A stretch of 64,000 nucleotides of DNA from Actinoplanes sp. DH11 (GTDB lineage: Bacteria > Actinomycetota > Actinomycetes > Mycobacteriales > Micromonosporaceae), in NCBI RefSeq assembly GCF_020873875.1, contig NZ_JAHWGU010000025.1, forward strand, positions 1 through 64,000, in the 5' to 3' direction. The translations under genes were made by a program, and so were the position numbers. Shown here one piece after another: positions 15,946 through 24,084 of this stretch (within the stretch, counting starts at the first letter, position 1; the number at the start of each line of letters is the position of its first letter). The notes beneath the pieces are model-generated. The model did not search any database. It was not told the DNA's origin and saw only the letters and a program-made list of their open reading frames with translations.

Positions 15946-17055
15946 ATGACCGATCGCCGGAGCTTCATCCGGGCCGGCGCTGCCGCCGGTGGCGCCGTCG
16001 CGGTGGGTGTCGCCGCGGGCGCGGCCCTGGCACCGTCCGCCCGGGCCGGCGACGCGTCCACCGACCGGATGGCGCTGCTCACCTGGCATGCGGCCCTCGC
16101 CAACCGGCGCTGGGAACCGGCTGTCGTCGCGGTGATCGGCTCGTCCAGCACCGAGGGCGTGGGCAGCGACTACGGCCGCGGTTACGTGCAGCTCCTCGCC
16201 GAGAACCTGCGCGCGGCCTTCCCGGTGCCCGGCGCGCCCGGCGGGGCGAACTTCGTGGCCGCGTGGGGCCGCCCGCCGCACTGGCCGGTGGATCGCGCCG
16301 GCGGCCGGCCGGCACCACCGGACCACGGCTGGGCGCTGAAAGGGTACGACCTGGACGGCCGGTCGGTGACCCACGCGTTCACCGGCACCAGCGTGCAGGT
16401 GTGGTCGGCGAAAGGTCCGTTCGACGTGACGGTCGACGGCCGTACCGCCCGCGTCGACGCCGCCACCTGGGACTCCGGGCCGCTGCACCCGGGCCCGCAC
16501 ACCGTCACGGTCAGCGGCCGGGCCCGGATCAACGGGTTCGCCACGTTCGACGGCGACGAGCGCCGCGGCATCCAGGTCTGGAACGGCGGTCACGGCGGCA
16601 CCACCACCGGCAGCTTCGCGGCAGCCACCGGCGCGTGGGCGCCCCGGCTGTCCACGATCCGCCCGCACCTGGTGGTGGTGCAGCTCGGCGTCAACGACTG
16701 GCGCACCGGCGTGCCGGCGGCCACCGTGAAACGCAACCTGAAGACGATCATCGCGGCGGCCCGGGCGCACTCCGGCACGGATCCGTCCTTCGTCATCTAC
16801 GGCTCGCCGCGGGTGGGCCCACGACGGGCGGACGGCTTCGACCGCCTGGCGCAGGCCTGGCGGGAGGTCGCGGCCGAGGACACCGGGGGGTACGGCGGAC
16901 GCAGCGGCGTCGTCCACTTCGACCTCGCCGACCGGCAGCCCGCACCGGCCGTGGACAACCGGCTCGGCCTCTACTGCGACGACCTGATCCACCTGACCGC
17001 CAAGGGCGCCGCGCACACGGCCGACGCCCTGACCGGCTTCCTCTCCCCCGGCTGA
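15946..17055 (+). CDS. Tat-exported SGNH/GDSL hydrolase
   Basis: A 369-residue secreted esterase-type enzyme. It begins with a twin-arginine signal (TDRRSFIRAGAAAGG ... ARAGDA). The SGNH fold is marked by VIGSSSTEGVG (nucleophile Ser block), the glycine block, VVQLGVNDW (Asn block) and DLIHLTAKG (Asp-His dyad). An inserted beta-rich region (about residues 100-190) lies between blocks I and III, as in two-domain carbohydrate esterases. ATG 15946 has GGGAGGGG 6 nt upstream; an in-frame GTG at 15922 overlaps the stop of the cyclase gene. It probably deacylates a carbohydrate or lipid outside the cell. Confidence 0.87.
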   Translation: MTDRRSFIRAGAAAGGAVAVGVAAGAALAPSARAGDASTDRMALLTWHAALANRRWEPAVVAVIGSSSTEGVGSDYGRGYVQLLAENLRAAFPVPGAPGGANFVAAWGRPPHWPVDRAGGRPAPPDHGWALKGYDLDGRSVTHAFTGTSVQVWSAKGPFDVTVDGRTARVDAATWDSGPLHPGPHTVTVSGRARINGFATFDGDERRGIQVWNGGHGGTTTGSFAAATGAWAPRLSTIRPHLVVVQLGVNDWRTGVPAATVKRNLKTIIAAARAHSGTDPSFVIYGSPRVGPRRADGFDRLAQAWREVAAEDTGGYGGRSGVVHFDLADRQPAPAVDNRLGLYCDDLIHLTAKGAAHTADALTGFLSPG

Positions 17056-17056
17056 C

Positions 17057-17340
17057 CGCACCCGGATCGCCTTCCACGAGGCCGGCGAGGACCTGCGGCA
17101 ACTGCACGCGGCGGCGACCGGCCCGCTGCAGCTGCTCCGGCAGACGGTCGAGGCCGCGGTGCCCGGGAGGCCGGGGCAGGCGCTGACGTACAAGGTCGGC
17201 GAACGGGTGTGGCTGGCCGCCCGCGCGTCGTCCGGCGGCGACCGCCGCGCGTTCCACCGGCGGGCACTGGAGGCCGGCGGCGGGCACTGGAGGCCGGCTC
17301 GCTGGGGCTGGACCAGCTGGCGGTGTCCCTGACCGGGTGA
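17057..17340 (+). pseudogene. Start-less gene remnant frameshifted by a 20-bp duplication
   Basis: Directly after the SGNH hydrolase the plus strand reads RTRIAFHEAGEDLRQLHAAA ... ERVWLAARASSGG ... RRALEAG with coding-like composition but no start codon. The 20-bp segment 17261-17280 is repeated from 17281 (18 bases identical), which shifts the frame. Removing one copy restores the tail LEAGSLGLDQLAVSLTG and a TGA at 17338. I do not recognise the family. It looks like the 3' remnant of a lost gene later damaged by slippage. Confidence 0.55.
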
Positions 17341-17354
17341 GCCGTGGCCGCGAC

Positions 17355-17942
17355 TCACCCGAGGGTGCACAGCGAGCGGACCGTGCGGGTGACCGCGTCC
17401 TCCAGCTGCTCGATTGGTTTCGGGTAGGTCAGCTGGTGCAGGATCACGCCGTCCAGGTAGTCGAGGATCGCCGCGCTGTCCCGCTCCGGGTCCGCCGAGC
17501 CGGCGGCCCGCAGCCAGTGTGTCCCCCAGCCGCGGATGGTGGCGGCGGCCTCGGCGAGACCGGCCTGCAGTTCCGGGTGCAGGGCGGCCTCGACGAACAG
17601 GCCGTACCGGGCCAGGGTGACCGCGCGCTCCGGCCCCAGCACCCGGTGGACGTAGGCGACAAGCGCCGCGGCCAGCTCGGCCGGCGTGGTGGGGCGGACG
17701 AAACCGGCGATGGTCTCCCAGGCAACCCGGTCACGTTCGACGAAGCGGTCGACTACGGCGCTGATCAGGGCGTCCCGGGTCTTGAAGTAGTTCGCCGCGG
17801 ATCCGGTGGGCAGCGCGGCCGCAGCGTCGACCGCGCGGTGGGTCAGCGCCCTGATGCCCTGGGTTCCGAGGATGCCGATGGCGGCGTCGAGCAGCTGCTC
17901 CTGGCGAGTTGGCACCGGCACACCGTACCCGATCAACAACAT
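17355..17942 (-). CDS. TetR-family regulator divergent from FAD monooxygenase
   Basis: A 195-residue TetR-type regulator: HTH IRALTHRAVDAAAALPTGSAANYFKTRDALI followed by a helical ligand domain that resembles the TetR_C_33/AcrR-like class. The annotated ATG at 17942 lies inside a repeated promoter motif, and GTG codons 7-9 residues later could be the true start. It shares a 38-bp intergenic region with the FAD-dependent monooxygenase and probably represses it. Confidence 0.85.
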   Translation of the reverse strand: MLLIGYGVPVPTRQEQLLDAAIGILGTQGIRALTHRAVDAAAALPTGSAANYFKTRDALISAVVDRFVERDRVAWETIAGFVRPTTPAELAAALVAYVHRVLGPERAVTLARYGLFVEAALHPELQAGLAEAAATIRGWGTHWLRAAGSADPERDSAAILDYLDGVILHQLTYPKPIEQLEDAVTRTVRSLCTLG

Positions 17943-17969
17943 CTGTAGTTTGTAAACAACATCCGTAGT
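17935..17969. promoter_or_regulatory. 20-bp-spaced direct repeats between TetR and monooxygenase
   Basis: AACAACATCTGTAGT (17935-17949) and AACAACATCCGTAGT (17955-17969) differ at one base and are exactly 20 bp apart, about two helical turns. GTTT/AAAC between them adds a small inverted repeat. They fill the space between the two divergent start codons and are the likely regulator binding site. Confidence 0.65.
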
Positions 17970-17980
17970 ACGGTCGGAGG

Positions 17981-19096
17981 ATGGACAGGCATGCGGTGAT
18001 CATCGGTGGCGGCATCGGCGGGCTGGCGGCGGCGATCGCGCTGCGGCGGGCGGACTGGCGGGTCACCGTCCGGGAACGCGACGCGGCCCTGCCAGCGACC
18101 GGCACGGCGCTCGGGATGTGGCCGGCGGCGCTGCGCGCGCTGGACGCCCTCGGGGTCGGTGACGAGATCCGGCGCGCCGCGCCGGCGCAGCGCGCCGGGG
18201 CGTTCCTGCGGCCGGACGGCTCCCGGATCGCCACGATCGACGTCGACCGGCTGCGCCGGCGCACCGGCGACGACGTCCACCTTGTCTCACGTCCCCGGCT
18301 GCTCGCCGTCCTGCACCGCGCGGCGGCCGGCGCCGGGGCCGACCTGCGGGCCGGCGACCCGGTCGGCGAACAGGCGGGCGGCCGGGCCGGTCACCCGGTC
18401 GATGACGCCTTCGCGGACCTGGGGGCGGATCTGGGGGCGGACCTGGTGGTGGCGGCCGACGGGGTGTTCAGCCGGACCCGGGAACGGCTGTTCGGCCCGG
18501 CCTACCGGGCCCGCCATTCCGGCGGCACCGCCTGGCGCGGCGTGGTCGACGACCTGCCGACCGACACGTTCGCCGAGGTCTGGGGCCGGGGCGTCAAGTT
18601 CGGCGTGACGCCGCACGAGGGCGGGCGCACCAACTGGTACGCCGCCGGCGCCGCGCCGGCGGGCCGCTTCCATCCCGGCGCCGAGGTGGCCGAGTTGCGG
18701 CGCGTGTTCGGCGGGTGGACGTCCCCGGTCGGCGACGTGCTGGACGCGATCGAGGAGTCCACGGTGCTGCGCCACGACGTGTACGTGACCCCGCCGCTGC
18801 CGTCCTACGTGCACGGCTCGACCGTCCTGATCGGCGACGCCGCCCACGCGATGACGCCGGACCTGGGTCGCGGCGCCTGCGAGGCGATCATCGACGCGGT
18901 CGCGCTGGCGTCGTGCCTGCGGGCGGCGCCGACACCCGCGCGGGGCCTGCGGGAGTACGACCGGCAGCGCCGCCCGGTGACGCGGCGGCTGGCGCGGATG
19001 GCCGGCCTTGGCGCGCGGCTGACCCAGGTGCGGCACGCGCTGCCGGTCCGCGACCAGGTGCTGCGCGCGAGCATGCTGGCCGGCCCGCCCGGCTGA
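17981..19096 (+). CDS. FAD-dependent aromatic-ring-type monooxygenase
   Basis: A 371-residue group A flavoprotein hydroxylase of the PHBH/salicylate-hydroxylase class. It has the FAD GxGxxG (IIGGGIGGLAAAIAL), the central FAD/NADH motif (DLVVAADGVFSRTRE, a DG-fingerprint) and the second FAD motif GDAAHAMTPDLGRGACEAIIDA. It would hydroxylate a small aromatic or quinone-like substrate or degrade a drug (the family includes TetX-like enzymes). Expression is probably released when the divergent TetR protein binds that compound. GGAGG abuts the ATG, so start-site spacing is atypical. Confidence 0.88.
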   Translation: MDRHAVIIGGGIGGLAAAIALRRADWRVTVRERDAALPATGTALGMWPAALRALDALGVGDEIRRAAPAQRAGAFLRPDGSRIATIDVDRLRRRTGDDVHLVSRPRLLAVLHRAAAGAGADLRAGDPVGEQAGGRAGHPVDDAFADLGADLGADLVVAADGVFSRTRERLFGPAYRARHSGGTAWRGVVDDLPTDTFAEVWGRGVKFGVTPHEGGRTNWYAAGAAPAGRFHPGAEVAELRRVFGGWTSPVGDVLDAIEESTVLRHDVYVTPPLPSYVHGSTVLIGDAAHAMTPDLGRGACEAIIDAVALASCLRAAPTPARGLREYDRQRRPVTRRLARMAGLGARLTQVRHALPVRDQVLRASMLAGPPG

Positions 19097-19117
19097 CGCC
19101 CAGCGCCCGGGCAGCCT

Positions 19118-19281
19118 CCGACGCCGGCCTGCCGGGGCTCCGAGCTCTCCCCGACGCCGGCCTCCCGGGGCTCCGGGCGCTCCCCGACGCCGGCCTGCCG
19201 GGGCTCCGGGCTCTCCCCGACGCCGGCCTCCCGGGCTGCGGGCTCTCCCCGACGCCGGCCTCCCGGGCTGCGGGCTCTCCC
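19118..19281. repeat. Five ~33-bp tandem repeats after the monooxygenase gene
   Basis: Units beginning CCGACGCCGGCCT start at 19118, 19151, 19184, 19217 and 19249 (period 33, 33, 33, 32). Each unit alternates GCCGGGGCTCCG or CCCGGGCTGCG variants. The array starts 22 bp after the stop of the monooxygenase and ends before the promoter of the DUF2255 gene. It is non-coding. Confidence 0.85.
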
Positions 19282-19336
19282 ACGGCGGCTCCGCGGGCCG
19301 TACTGTCGGGAGAACGGGCATCGGGAGGCGGACGGC

Positions 19337-19705
19337 ATGGCATGGGACGACGCGACAGCGCAGCAACTGGCCGGCGAGGTGGAGGCCGACATCGTGGTAC
19401 GGGCACCGGGCCGCCCCGACGTGCGTACGCCCATCTGGGTCGTCGCCGTCGACGGTGACCTGTTCGTACGGTCGTGGAAGGGCACCGGCGGCCTCTGGTA
19501 CCGGCGTGCCCTGCGGGCCGGCGCCGGTTCGCTCGTCGACGCCGGTGGCCGGGTGCACCCGGTCCGGTTCACCGCCGCCGGCGATCCGGGCCTCAACGAC
19601 CGGGTCGACGAGGCCTACCGGGCGAAGTACGGCGCCAGCACGTACTCCAAGGCGATGACCGAGCCGCCGGCCACCGAGACCACGATGCGCGTCGATCCGG
19701 CCTGA
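19337..19705 (+). CDS. DUF2255-family protein
   Basis: A 122-residue cytoplasmic protein recognisable as DUF2255 by its beta-rich core (EADIVVRAPGRPDVRTPIWVVAVDGDLFVRSWKGTGGLWYRRAL ... DEAYRAKYG), which resembles split-barrel nitroreductase/PPOX-like folds, where similar proteins contact flavin-type cofactors. Function is not established. GGAGGCGG precedes the ATG. It stands alone between a repeat array and the DksA-like gene. Confidence 0.85.
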   Translation: MAWDDATAQQLAGEVEADIVVRAPGRPDVRTPIWVVAVDGDLFVRSWKGTGGLWYRRALRAGAGSLVDAGGRVHPVRFTAAGDPGLNDRVDEAYRAKYGASTYSKAMTEPPATETTMRVDPA

Positions 19706-19922
19706 GCCGGCGTTGGTTTCCGGCGCGTCGGCGCCTATGGTGGGGCCATGACCGCCGCCGCGCAGCCCGTCCGCGTGGTCGTCGCCTCCGCGACGGCCGC
19801 GGCGATGGCGCGCGGGCTCGCCCGACCGGCCACGGCGAGCACCACCCACGGCCTGCCGAGCCCCGTCCCGACCGGCCGTGGCCCTCCCGCAGATCGTGCA
19901 TCTGTCGTTACGGCCACCAGGG

Positions 19923-19954
19923 CGAAGCTGATCAGCTTCGGCCTTTTTTGTTTT
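19923..19954 (+). terminator. Intrinsic terminator/attenuator just before DksA-like gene
   Basis: CGAAGCTGA (19923-19931) and TCAGCTTCG (19932-19940) form a perfect stem, followed by TTTTTTGTTTT at 19944-19954. This is one of few classical stem-plus-T-tract terminators here. It ends only 12 bp before the ATG at 19967, so it either terminates transcription from upstream or attenuates the DksA-like gene itself. Confidence 0.8.
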
Positions 19955-19966
19955 CCGGGAGAGGCA

Positions 19967-20290
19967 ATGAGCACCGACATGTACGGCATCACCGATCAGC
20001 AATGGCTCACCACGCAGCGGGCCGTGCTCACCGATGAGTTCGCGGCGCAGACGGCACGGCTGACCGAACTCACGGCGGACACCGGCGACCCCGCGGACGT
20101 GGACACCCACGCGGGTCTGCTGGCCGTCACCCGGGCGAACATCGAGCAGCTCACCGGGGCGCTGCGGCGGATCGCCGAGGGCAGTTACGGCCGGTGCGCG
20201 AGGTGCGACGGCGCGATCCCGCCGGAGCGGCTGGAGATCCTGCCGCACGCCCGGTTCTGCGTGCCCTGCCAGAGCAAGCACGAGGGCTGA
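19967..20290 (+). CDS. TraR/DksA-type zinc-finger protein
   Basis: A 107-residue protein: an N-terminal helical hairpin (about residues 10-75) and a C-terminal four-cysteine zinc finger (CARCDGAIPPERLEILPHARFCVPCQ). DksA/TraR proteins enter the RNA polymerase secondary channel and alter initiation. This short version may do so or may be one of the many uncharacterised actinobacterial homologues. The ATG follows GGGAGAGG by 4 nt. The frame is open upstream to 19748 but crosses a terminator, so the longer form is not credible. Confidence 0.88.
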   Translation: MSTDMYGITDQQWLTTQRAVLTDEFAAQTARLTELTADTGDPADVDTHAGLLAVTRANIEQLTGALRRIAEGSYGRCARCDGAIPPERLEILPHARFCVPCQSKHEG

Positions 20291-20299
20291 TCCGGTCCG

Positions 20300-20375
20300 G
20301 CTGCCGGGCCCGGCGTGACCGGGCCCGGCGGCCGTACCGGATCCGGCGGCCCGGTCCGTGACAGGGCCCGGCAGC
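20300..20375. terminator. Bidirectional stem-loop between convergent genes
   Basis: GCTGCCGGGCCC (20300-20311) pairs perfectly with GGGCCCGGCAGC (20364-20375), with further GGGCCCGGC repeats inside the loop. It lies exactly between the stop codons of the DksA-like gene and the convergent histidine kinase gene. Confidence 0.65.
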
Positions 20376-20380
20376 CGCGG

Positions 20381-21574
20381 TCAGCTCAGCGGGTTGATCG
20401 TGGGAGCGGGCTCGTCACCGGCCCGGTCCGCCGCCGGCAGCCACAGGACGAATGTGCTGCCGACACCGAGTTCGGAGAACGCGACGACCTGGCCGCCGTG
20501 CGACTCGACGATCTGCCGGACGATGGCCAGCCCGAGGCCGGTGCGGCGGTCCCGGGACGAGCCGGCGCCGTCGGCGCCGCGCCAGAATCTGTCGAACACC
20601 CGGGGCAGGTCGTCCGGCGCGATGCCAGGGCCCTGGTCGGCGACGGCGAGCCACAGCCACGAGCCGGTGCGGCCGGTGCCCAGGGTGACCGTCGAGCCGG
20701 TGGGCGCCAGCCGGACGGCGTTGGAGAGCAGGTTCCCGGCGGCGCGGCGCAGCGCGTCCGCGTCGCCGATCATCGGCAGGCCGGGGGTGACCCGGTGGCG
20801 GAGGTGCAGCGGCCGGTCCGGCAGGAAGGACTCCTCGCCGGCCTCGCGGGCGATCACGGTGAGGTCGAGGCCGGTGTCGCTGAGCGCGTCGGCGTGCCGG
20901 CGTGCGGTGGCCAGCAGGTCCTCGACCAGCCGGGACATCCGGGTGGTGGCCCGGTCCACGACGGCGACGGCCCGGGCGCGTTCCTCGGTGGTGGCGTCCG
21001 GTTCGGTGAGGGTGGCGTCCAGGTGGGTCCGGATGATCGCCAGCGGGCTGCGCAGCTCGTGCGAGGCGTCGTCGATGAGCTGCCGTTGCGCCCGGAACGC
21101 CCGGTCCAGCCGGTCGAGCATCGAGTCCAGGGTGTCGGCGAGGTCCCGCAACTCGTCGCGGGGCCCGGGCAGCCGGATCCGGCGGGTCAGGTCGGTGGCC
21201 TGGATCTCCCGGGCGGTCCGGGTGATCGCGCCGACCGGGCGCAGCACCCGGCCGGACAGCACCCAGCCGATGCCGAGGCTGGCGACGAACAGCCCGCCGA
21301 GCGCGATGAGCGAATAGGTGCGCAGGTTCTGCAGGGTGTTGTAGTTGACCGCCGCCTCGATCTGCGAGACGTCGGCGACGGTCATCGTGCCGACGTACTG
21401 CCGGTTGTCGTTGTAGACCTTCGCGGTGCGCTCGGTGATCGGCTGCGGGGAGGTGGCCTGCGCGACCGCGACGTAGATGACGGCGAGGGTGAGCCCGGCG
21501 AGCGCGAACAGCAGGGTCGAGTAGATGACGGTCAGCCGGAACCGGATCGACCGCAGGACGTCGGGGCGTCTCAT
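20381..21574 (-). CDS. Sensor histidine kinase (OmpR-type system)
   Basis: A 397-residue membrane kinase. Membrane helices at about residues 13-35 and 86-108 flank a short extracellular sensor; then HAMP (LSGRVLRPVGAITRTAREI), the HisKA box with phospho-acceptor His172 (DDASHELRSPL), and a HATPase domain (N box NLLSNAVRLAP, G1 DQGPGIA, G2 GLGLAIV). ATG 21574 overlaps the response regulator stop by 4 bp; the open frame continues upstream but inside that gene. It is the last gene of the MoxR-protease operon. Confidence 0.92.
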   Translation of the reverse strand: MRRPDVLRSIRFRLTVIYSTLLFALAGLTLAVIYVAVAQATSPQPITERTAKVYNDNRQYVGTMTVADVSQIEAAVNYNTLQNLRTYSLIALGGLFVASLGIGWVLSGRVLRPVGAITRTAREIQATDLTRRIRLPGPRDELRDLADTLDSMLDRLDRAFRAQRQLIDDASHELRSPLAIIRTHLDATLTEPDATTEERARAVAVVDRATTRMSRLVEDLLATARRHADALSDTGLDLTVIAREAGEESFLPDRPLHLRHRVTPGLPMIGDADALRRAAGNLLSNAVRLAPTGSTVTLGTGRTGSWLWLAVADQGPGIAPDDLPRVFDRFWRGADGAGSSRDRRTGLGLAIVRQIVESHGGQVVAFSELGVGSTFVLWLPAADRAGDEPAPTINPLS

Positions 21575-22245
21575 GCGCTCAGCCGGTATCCGCGCCCGAC
21601 GACCGTCTCGATCCGGCCGTCGCCGAGTTTGCGGCGCAGGGTTCCCACGGTGACCCGGACGGTCTGGGTGAACGGGTCGGCGTTGGCGTCCCACACGTGC
21701 TCGAGCAGTTCCTCGCTGGACACCACGTGACCGGGGCGGGTCATCAGGTACTCCAGGACACCGAACTCCTTGGGGGTCAGCGCCAGCGGCTCGCCGGCCA
21801 GGGCGGCCGTGTGCCGGGCGGTGTCAAGCGTGAGGTCCCCGACGGTCAGCACGGCGGTGCTGCCGCTGATGTCGCGGCGCAGCAGGGCACGGACCCGGGC
21901 CAGCAGCTCCGCCAGGTGGAACGGCTTGACCAGGTAATCGTCGGCACCGCCGTCCAGGCCACGGACCCGGTCGTCGAGGCCGCTGCGCGCGGTGAGCATC
22001 AGGACCCGCAGGTCGGTGTCGCCGGGGGTGTCGACCTCGCCGTTGCGCAACGCCCGGCACAGGGTGAACCCGTCACCGTCGGGCAGGTTGATGTCGAGCA
22101 GCATCAGGTCGTACTCGTTGACGGTGAGCCGCTCGTACGCCTGCGCCGTGTCACCGGCGACGTCCACGGCGTACCCCGTCCGGGCCAGCCCGACCCGCAG
22201 CCCCTCGGCCAGGTCTTCCTCGTCCTCCACCACCAGTAACCGCAT
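21571..22245 (-). CDS. OmpR/PhoB-type response regulator
   Basis: A 224-residue regulator: receiver domain with phospho-acceptor Asp in LMLLDINLPDG and the conserved Lys in VKPFH, then a winged-helix DNA-binding domain (LTPKEFGVLEYLM ... VRVTVGTLRRKLGDG). It is co-translated with its kinase through ATGA and starts 7 bp after the stop of the HtrA-like protease. The protease is therefore likely to be under the same promoter, and may be part of the signal-sensing chain. Confidence 0.93.
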   Translation of the reverse strand: MRLLVVEDEEDLAEGLRVGLARTGYAVDVAGDTAQAYERLTVNEYDLMLLDINLPDGDGFTLCRALRNGEVDTPGDTDLRVLMLTARSGLDDRVRGLDGGADDYLVKPFHLAELLARVRALLRRDISGSTAVLTVGDLTLDTARHTAALAGEPLALTPKEFGVLEYLMTRPGHVVSSEELLEHVWDANADPFTQTVRVTVGTLRRKLGDGRIETVVGRGYRLSA

Positions 22246-22252
22246 GATTCGA

Positions 22253-23122
22253 CTATCCCCGCCCGATCAGGCCGGCGGCCACCTGGCGGGCCCGCTCGAT
22301 CGGCACGGCGAACCCGATGCCGATCGAACCGCCGCCCTCGAGGGTGGCGATGGCCGTGTTCACGCCGACCACCTCGCCGCGCGCGTTGACGAGCGGTCCG
22401 CCCGAGTTACCGGGGTTGATCGAGGCGTCGGTCTGCACGGCGGTCTGCCGGGTGGCGCCGCCCAGGCGTACCTGCCGGTCCAGGGCGCTCACGATGCCGG
22501 CGGTGACCGTGCCGGAGAGCCCGAGCGGGGAACCGACGGCCAGGACCGGCTCGCCGACCCGGGTGCCGCGCGGGTCGGCGAGGTCGAGCCGGGGCAGCGC
22601 CGTGGCCTCGGCGACCCGCAGCACCGCGATGTCGTTCGCCGTGTCGCTGCCGACGACCTCGGCGGTGAGCCGGCGGCCGTCGGCGCCGACGACGCTCACC
22701 GCGCCACCGCGGCCACCCGCGACGACGTGCGCGTTGGTGACGATGTGACCGCGGTCGTCGAAGACGAAACCGGACCCGGAGGCACCGCCGGAACCGGTGC
22801 GCACCTGCACCGACACCACGCCGGGCAGGGCGCGGGCGGCCGCCGCCACCAGGTCGGCGGGCACACCGGCGGGCGCCGGGGCGGGTGCCGCGTACGGCGG
22901 GGTGCCCGAGTCGCCGCGGCCGGTGTCGTCGCGGCCGGTCAGGTAACCGGCGGCGCCGCCCGTGCCGGCCGAGACGGCGACGACGGCGAGACCACCGGCG
23001 AGCAGGAGCGGCCAGCGGCGTACGCCCGGGGTCGGTGCCGGCTCCGGCGGTGGCAGCGCCGGCACGACGGGTGAGAGGAATTCGGGTCCGCGCGGGGTCG
23101 CGCCGAGGCCGGTGATGGTCAC
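22253..23122 (-). CDS. HtrA/DegP-like S1C serine protease without PDZ
   Basis: A 289-residue membrane-anchored trypsin-like protease. A proline-rich cytoplasmic N-terminus (to ~residue 35), one membrane helix (~37-60) and an extracytoplasmic protease domain follow one another. The catalytic triad is His122 (TNAHVV), Asp154 (ANDIAVL) and Ser230 (NPGNSGGP). It ends soon after the protease fold, so it has no PDZ domain. GTG 23122 follows AAAGGA; the frame is open far upstream but lies over the VWA gene. It sits between VWA and the two-component genes, suggesting a role in envelope quality control. Confidence 0.9.
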   Translation of the reverse strand: MTITGLGATPRGPEFLSPVVPALPPPEPAPTPGVRRWPLLLAGGLAVVAVSAGTGGAAGYLTGRDDTGRGDSGTPPYAAPAPAPAGVPADLVAAAARALPGVVSVQVRTGSGGASGSGFVFDDRGHIVTNAHVVAGGRGGAVSVVGADGRRLTAEVVGSDTANDIAVLRVAEATALPRLDLADPRGTRVGEPVLAVGSPLGLSGTVTAGIVSALDRQVRLGGATRQTAVQTDASINPGNSGGPLVNARGEVVGVNTAIATLEGGGSIGIGFAVPIERARQVAAGLIGRG

Positions 23123-23133
23123 GGCAGGTCCTT

Positions 23134-24084
23134 TCAGGGAAGGCGGGCGAACCAGAACAGCGACGCCAGGGCCGCCAGCACGGCCAGGGCCAGGCCGACG
23201 CCGATGAAGCGGGCCGACACGTCCTGGACCTCGGTCTGATAGCCGACCGAGCTGCCGATGTCGGCGTAGGCGGCCCGCAGCTCGTCGGTGCTGCCGGCCG
23301 CGAAGTAGTTGCCGCCGGTCGCCTCCGCGACCGATTGCAGGGTCTGCCCGTCGACCGGGACGGCCTGTCCCCCGGCGATGATCCCGGCCGGGGTGCCGAA
23401 GGAGATCGCGTCGACCGGCACGCCCACCTCGCTCGCCGACCGGGCCGCCTCGCCCGGGTCCCGGCCGGCGGTGTTGGCGCCGTCGGAGAGCACGACCACC
23501 CGGGCCGGCGGCACGTCCTGCCCGGCCTGCGCGTCGAGGGTGCGGATCGCCTCCAGCGACGTGGCGATGGCGTCGCCGATCGCCGTGCCGGCCTGCCCGG
23601 CCGCGCCCTCGACGAGCCGGTCGATGCCGGTGGTGACGGCGGTGCGGTCGGTCACCGGCGGCACGAACACCGAGGCCGAGCCGGCGAACCCGACCAGGCC
23701 CACGTTGAACTCCTCGGGCAGCTCGGCGACGAATTCGCGGGCGGCGGACTTGGCGGCGGTGAGCCGGTCCGGTCCGACGTCGTCGGCGAGCATCGACCGG
23801 GAGACGTCGACCGCGACGAGCACGGTGGCCCGTTCCCGCGGCACCTGCACCTTGGCCTGCGGCTGGGCGAACCCGACCACGAGGAGGCCGAGCATCGCGA
23901 GGAACAGGCTCGCCGGCACGTGCCGGCGCCAGCCGGGGCGCTGCGGTGCGACCCGGTCCAGCAGTTTCAGGTTGGTGAAGCGCACGGCGTAGCGGCTGCG
24001 GCGGCGCTGGGCGACCAGGTAGGCGACGGCCAGCGCGGCGACGGCGGCGAGCAGCCAGAGACGCTCCGGGGAGAGCCAGGTCAT
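23134..24084 (-). CDS. VWA-domain membrane protein (BatA-like)
   Basis: A 316-residue protein: two N-terminal membrane helices (~8-24 and ~57-73), an extracytoplasmic von Willebrand A domain with an intact metal-ion site (DVSRS at 93-97, later TAIGDAI and VLSDGANT), and a C-terminal membrane helix. In MoxR-DUF58-VWA loci such proteins are thought to form a metal-dependent assembly complex remodelled by the MoxR AAA+ ATPase. Its ATG overlaps the DUF58 stop by 4 bp. Confidence 0.9.
   Translation of the reverse strand: MTWLSPERLWLLAAVAALAVAYLVAQRRRSRYAVRFTNLKLLDRVAPQRPGWRRHVPASLFLAMLGLLVVGFAQPQAKVQVPRERATVLVAVDVSRSMLADDVGPDRLTAAKSAAREFVAELPEEFNVGLVGFAGSASVFVPPVTDRTAVTTGIDRLVEGAAGQAGTAIGDAIATSLEAIRTLDAQAGQDVPPARVVVLSDGANTAGRDPGEAARSASEVGVPVDAISFGTPAGIIAGGQAVPVDGQTLQSVAEATGGNYFAAGSTDELRAAYADIGSSVGYQTEVQDVSARFIGVGLALAVLAALASLFWFARLP

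Noticed and set aside
19748-19966. N-terminal extension of the DksA-like protein
   Set aside because: The extension would run through an intrinsic terminator, lacks a ribosome site and does not resemble the family.
18287-20281. 664-codon minus-strand open frame
   Set aside because: Spans several well-supported plus-strand genes, a repeat array and a terminator; no recognisable domain.
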